Part shown: positions 62,154 through 64,000 of the stretch, piece after piece | Numbering within the stretch: the first letter of the stretch is position 1 | Layout: each line of letters starts with the position of its first letter | Assembly (NCBI GenBank): GCA_965221405.1 | Contig: CBDCSE010000001.1 | Coordinates: forward strand, 1,178,001 to 1,242,000 | Direction of reading: 5' to 3' | DNA from: JAPOUP01 sp965221405 | GTDB lineage: Bacteria; Pseudomonadota; Alphaproteobacteria; Rhodobacterales; Rhodobacteraceae | Length of the DNA stretch: 64,000 bases | Made by a program: the position numbers and the translations under genes | Notes under the pieces: generated by a model | Databases searched by the model: none | What the model was told of the DNA's origin: nothing | Seen by the model: only the letters and a program-made list of their open reading frames with translations

Positions 62154-63713
62154 ATGCAGGTCGGTCTCCGCCATTCCGGTTCGCAGACGCCTGGCTGGCT
62201 GGCCGGGGCGCTCCGCTCCGGCGGCACCGGCCGTCACGCGCCGGGCCGCGGCCCGGTCGGGCGGACCGGCTGGCGCAACGCCCGGGGAAAGCCGTGCCTG
62301 TCGGCGGCGGCGAAGGCGCTGCCGGTCCTGGCGGGGCGGCTGGGGCTGGAGCTTCCGCCGCCACGCGCCGTTCCCGACCCGACCGCCGCGCCCTCCGTCC
62401 CGGACGGCGACATCCCCGGTACGGTGGCCCGCCGCCTGGATGGCCCCGGCCCGGTCCCGCCCGGTCCGGACGGCGTCGCCGATGCCGGCGACCGTCTTTC
62501 GGCGGCGGTCATGCGCACCGCCTTCGGTTCGCTGGACGACGGCGCGGCCCGCATCGGGCATGACGGGGAGGGCCACCGGCGCGGGGACGTCCCGCGCAGG
62601 CGGGTGATGGCGTCCTTCGGCGCGACCGGGTACGGGCGTCCCCGCCACCGGCGCAGGGGGCGGCCGTCGCCGGTTCCGGTGGACCGGCGCGCCGGGACGG
62701 CCGGGAGCTTCCGGACGCCGCGCGCGGCCCGCACCGCCCTCCACCGCCTTGCCCCGCCGCCGCCGCGGGAATGCGTCCGCACCTTCCGCCAGCGGGGCGG
62801 GATGCGTCCGGGCACCGCGGGCCCGGCGCGCCTCCACGGGGCGGCCGGACGGCGGTGGAGGGAGACCGGGCGGGACGCCCCCGCGCGGATCCGCGGCCGG
62901 GAGGGGGTTCCGGACACGGCGGCGGTGCCCGGCATCCGGACCTGCGGCGTCATGGCGCCGATGCCGGCGGAAGCCCACGCGGACAGGGGCGGAGGCGGCG
63001 CCGGGTGGCGGGAGGCGGCCCGCGCCACGGTCTCCCCCGGAACCTCCGGGGGGGAGCCGCTCCGCACGATCCGCCATGGTCGCATGCCGGAACGGAACGG
63101 GCGCCGCCTGAAGAAGCTCGTCGTGGAAGAGGTGGACGCGGTCCCGGCGAAGCGCCCGGACATTCGCCCGGTGACGGTCGCGGACGGCGCCCATGACAGC
63201 CGGCGCTTCCTGGAAGGAGCCTTCCCGAAAGCGGGCCGGGCACCCGGTTTCTTCCATGCGGCCCGGAGCCTGGGGAAGGCCATGGACCAGGCCTGTGGCA
63301 GGGACAGCGGGCGCGGGCTGAAGCGCTGGCGCGACCTGCGCCGGACACCGCGCACCGAACCCGGGGGTGTCGACCGGGTGATCGCGTCCCTCCGCTATCT
63401 TGCCCGTCGGCACGCGCCGTCGGTCGCCGGCGTCGCCGGCTGTTTCATCAACAACCGGGAACGCATGGACCACGCGGCGCACGGGGCCGGGAACCTGATG
63501 GTCGGGAGCGGAACCGTGGAGGCAACAGACAGGGTTCCGGTGACGCAAAGGCCCAGGGGGTCGGGAATGACCTGGAGCATGTCAGGCGGCGAGGCAATCC
63601 TCCCGCTGCGGGCATCGGTCATGCCAGACCGCTTCGATGCGGCGTGGAAAATCCTGGGTCCGTACCGGCAAAATCACGACGGTGCGGAGAACCCCGAAAA
63701 TGTCCCCATATGA
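62154..63713 (+). pseudogene. ISKra4-family transposase, decayed
   Basis: A long frame ends like ISKra4 transposases: VTVADGAHDSRRFLEGAF, FFHAARSLGKAMDQA, EPGGVDRVIASLRYLARRH, NNRERMDHAAHGAGNLMVGSGTVEA and VTQRPRGSGMTWSMSGGEAILPLR. The segment where the first catalytic Asp sits in relatives (LDGVMVPM) reads TCGVMAPM, so that Asp is gone. The N-terminal half is Arg/Pro/Gly-rich and poorly matched. GC is extreme. The frame is open, but the protein is unlikely to work. Confidence 0.75.
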
Positions 63714-64000
63714 GAATCGGTCCTGTTCCGGAAGTAGGCCGGCTCCCTCCGGACATCGTCGGCTCCCCTGCCCTTCGGCGGCAGGTGCCGCGGCGCGCCG
63801 GTCACCCTGCCGACGCCCCCGGGGTCGTGGGGCGGGACATGCCGCCACCTCCCGGACCGGGCCGTTCCGGCGGCCGTGTCCGCGCCGAAGGCGGCGTCGG
63901 CCGCGGCGCCCGGATGCCGGGCCGCGTGCCGGAAGCCGACCAGGGTCACGTCGGGGCCCGGCGATTCCAGGAAGGACCGGCTGTCCTTCGCGCCGTCGGC
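63714..64000 (-). pseudogene. Second ISKra4 transposase fragment (runs off right edge)
   Basis: On the minus strand, entering from base 64000: ADGAKDSRSFLESPGPDVTLVGF, HAARHPGAAADAAFG, WRHVPPHDPGGVGRVTGAPRHL and REPAYFRNRTDSHM, the same family region as the copy before it but clearly diverged. It stops making sense at the 16-bp sequence ATATGAGAATCGGTCC (63708-63723), which joins it tail to tail with the previous copy. Incomplete at the window edge. Confidence 0.75.

Noticed and set aside
62118..63548. Long minus-strand frame opposite the ISKra4 transposase
   Set aside because: Antisense of a recognisable family frame in sequence of very high GC; composition is Arg/Pro/Ala-rich without motifs.
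1..64000. CRISPR arrays, rRNA or tRNA genes
   Set aside because: No regularly spaced repeats and no complete RNA gene pattern were seen on either strand; this was by eye, not by a covariance search.

Overview
The window looks like the chromosome of an alphaproteobacterium, most likely a Rhodobacterales (Roseobacter-type) organism. This rests on recognisable family content: an L28 protein of alphaproteobacterial type, the methylmalonyl-CoA epimerase/DUF1467 pair, the propionyl-CoA carboxylase and methylmalonyl-CoA mutase set with a DUF4174 protein between them, a PCu(A)C copper chaperone, and a glutamine-synthetase-like/class III aminotransferase locus. The lineage is an inference; there is no rRNA gene here to settle it.

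Layout. (1) 1-9405: a divergent catabolic unit. Leftward: MarR regulator, creatininase-family hydrolase, ketopantoate-reductase-like enzyme, SDR, and an M20 peptidase that runs off the edge. Rightward: a complete Dpp/Opp-type ABC importer. Paired palindromes lie between them. (2) 9406-12750: an IS5-type scrap, PCu(A)C, rpmB and a Fic protein. (3) 12830-15523: three abutting insertion-sequence remains (IS1634-, IS630- and IS5-like). (4) 15524-18678: a foreign-looking operon with an MqsR/MqsA-like pair coupled to a KGGVGR ATPase with a repeat-rich C-terminus; its first cistron is cut by the IS. (5) 19356-25419: housekeeping genes (nitroreductase, EI24 protein, DUF1467, epimerase, aspS, cyclopropane-fatty-acid synthase, a DjlA-like co-chaperone). 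(6) 26166-28110: an AT-richer three-gene cassette with a DUF5678-like protein and a retropepsin-like protein. (7) 28615-39784: nhaA, methylmalonyl-CoA mutase, DUF4174, pccA, a Met/His-rich mini-lipoprotein, pccB, an MFS exporter and an HTH protein. (8) 40110-45094: IS110 remnant, three small membrane/unknown genes, two c-type cytochromes and an AAA ATPase with a coupled upstream ORF. (9) 45954-57200: a catabolic island with a glutamine-synthetase-like ligase, a kinase-M23-aminotransferase fusion, a branched-chain-type ABC importer with a fused permease-ATPase, an isochorismatase-like hydrolase and an N-formylglutamate-amidohydrolase-like protein. (10) 57246-64000: an IS graveyard (IS5, IS1595, IS1634, IS256, two ISKra4) containing a ferredoxin stub and an intact VapBC pair.

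Working together: pccA, pccB, epimerase and mutase form the propionyl-CoA to succinyl-CoA route. Units 1 and 9 each pair a high-affinity importer with amide/amine-processing enzymes, so each probably takes up and dismantles one class of nitrogen compound; the substrates cannot be read from sequence. The best candidates for something undescribed are the TA-like/KGGVGR operon (15.5-18.7 kb), the DUF5678/retropepsin cassette (26.2-28.1 kb) and the small operons at 40.7-41.6 kb and 43.5-45.1 kb.
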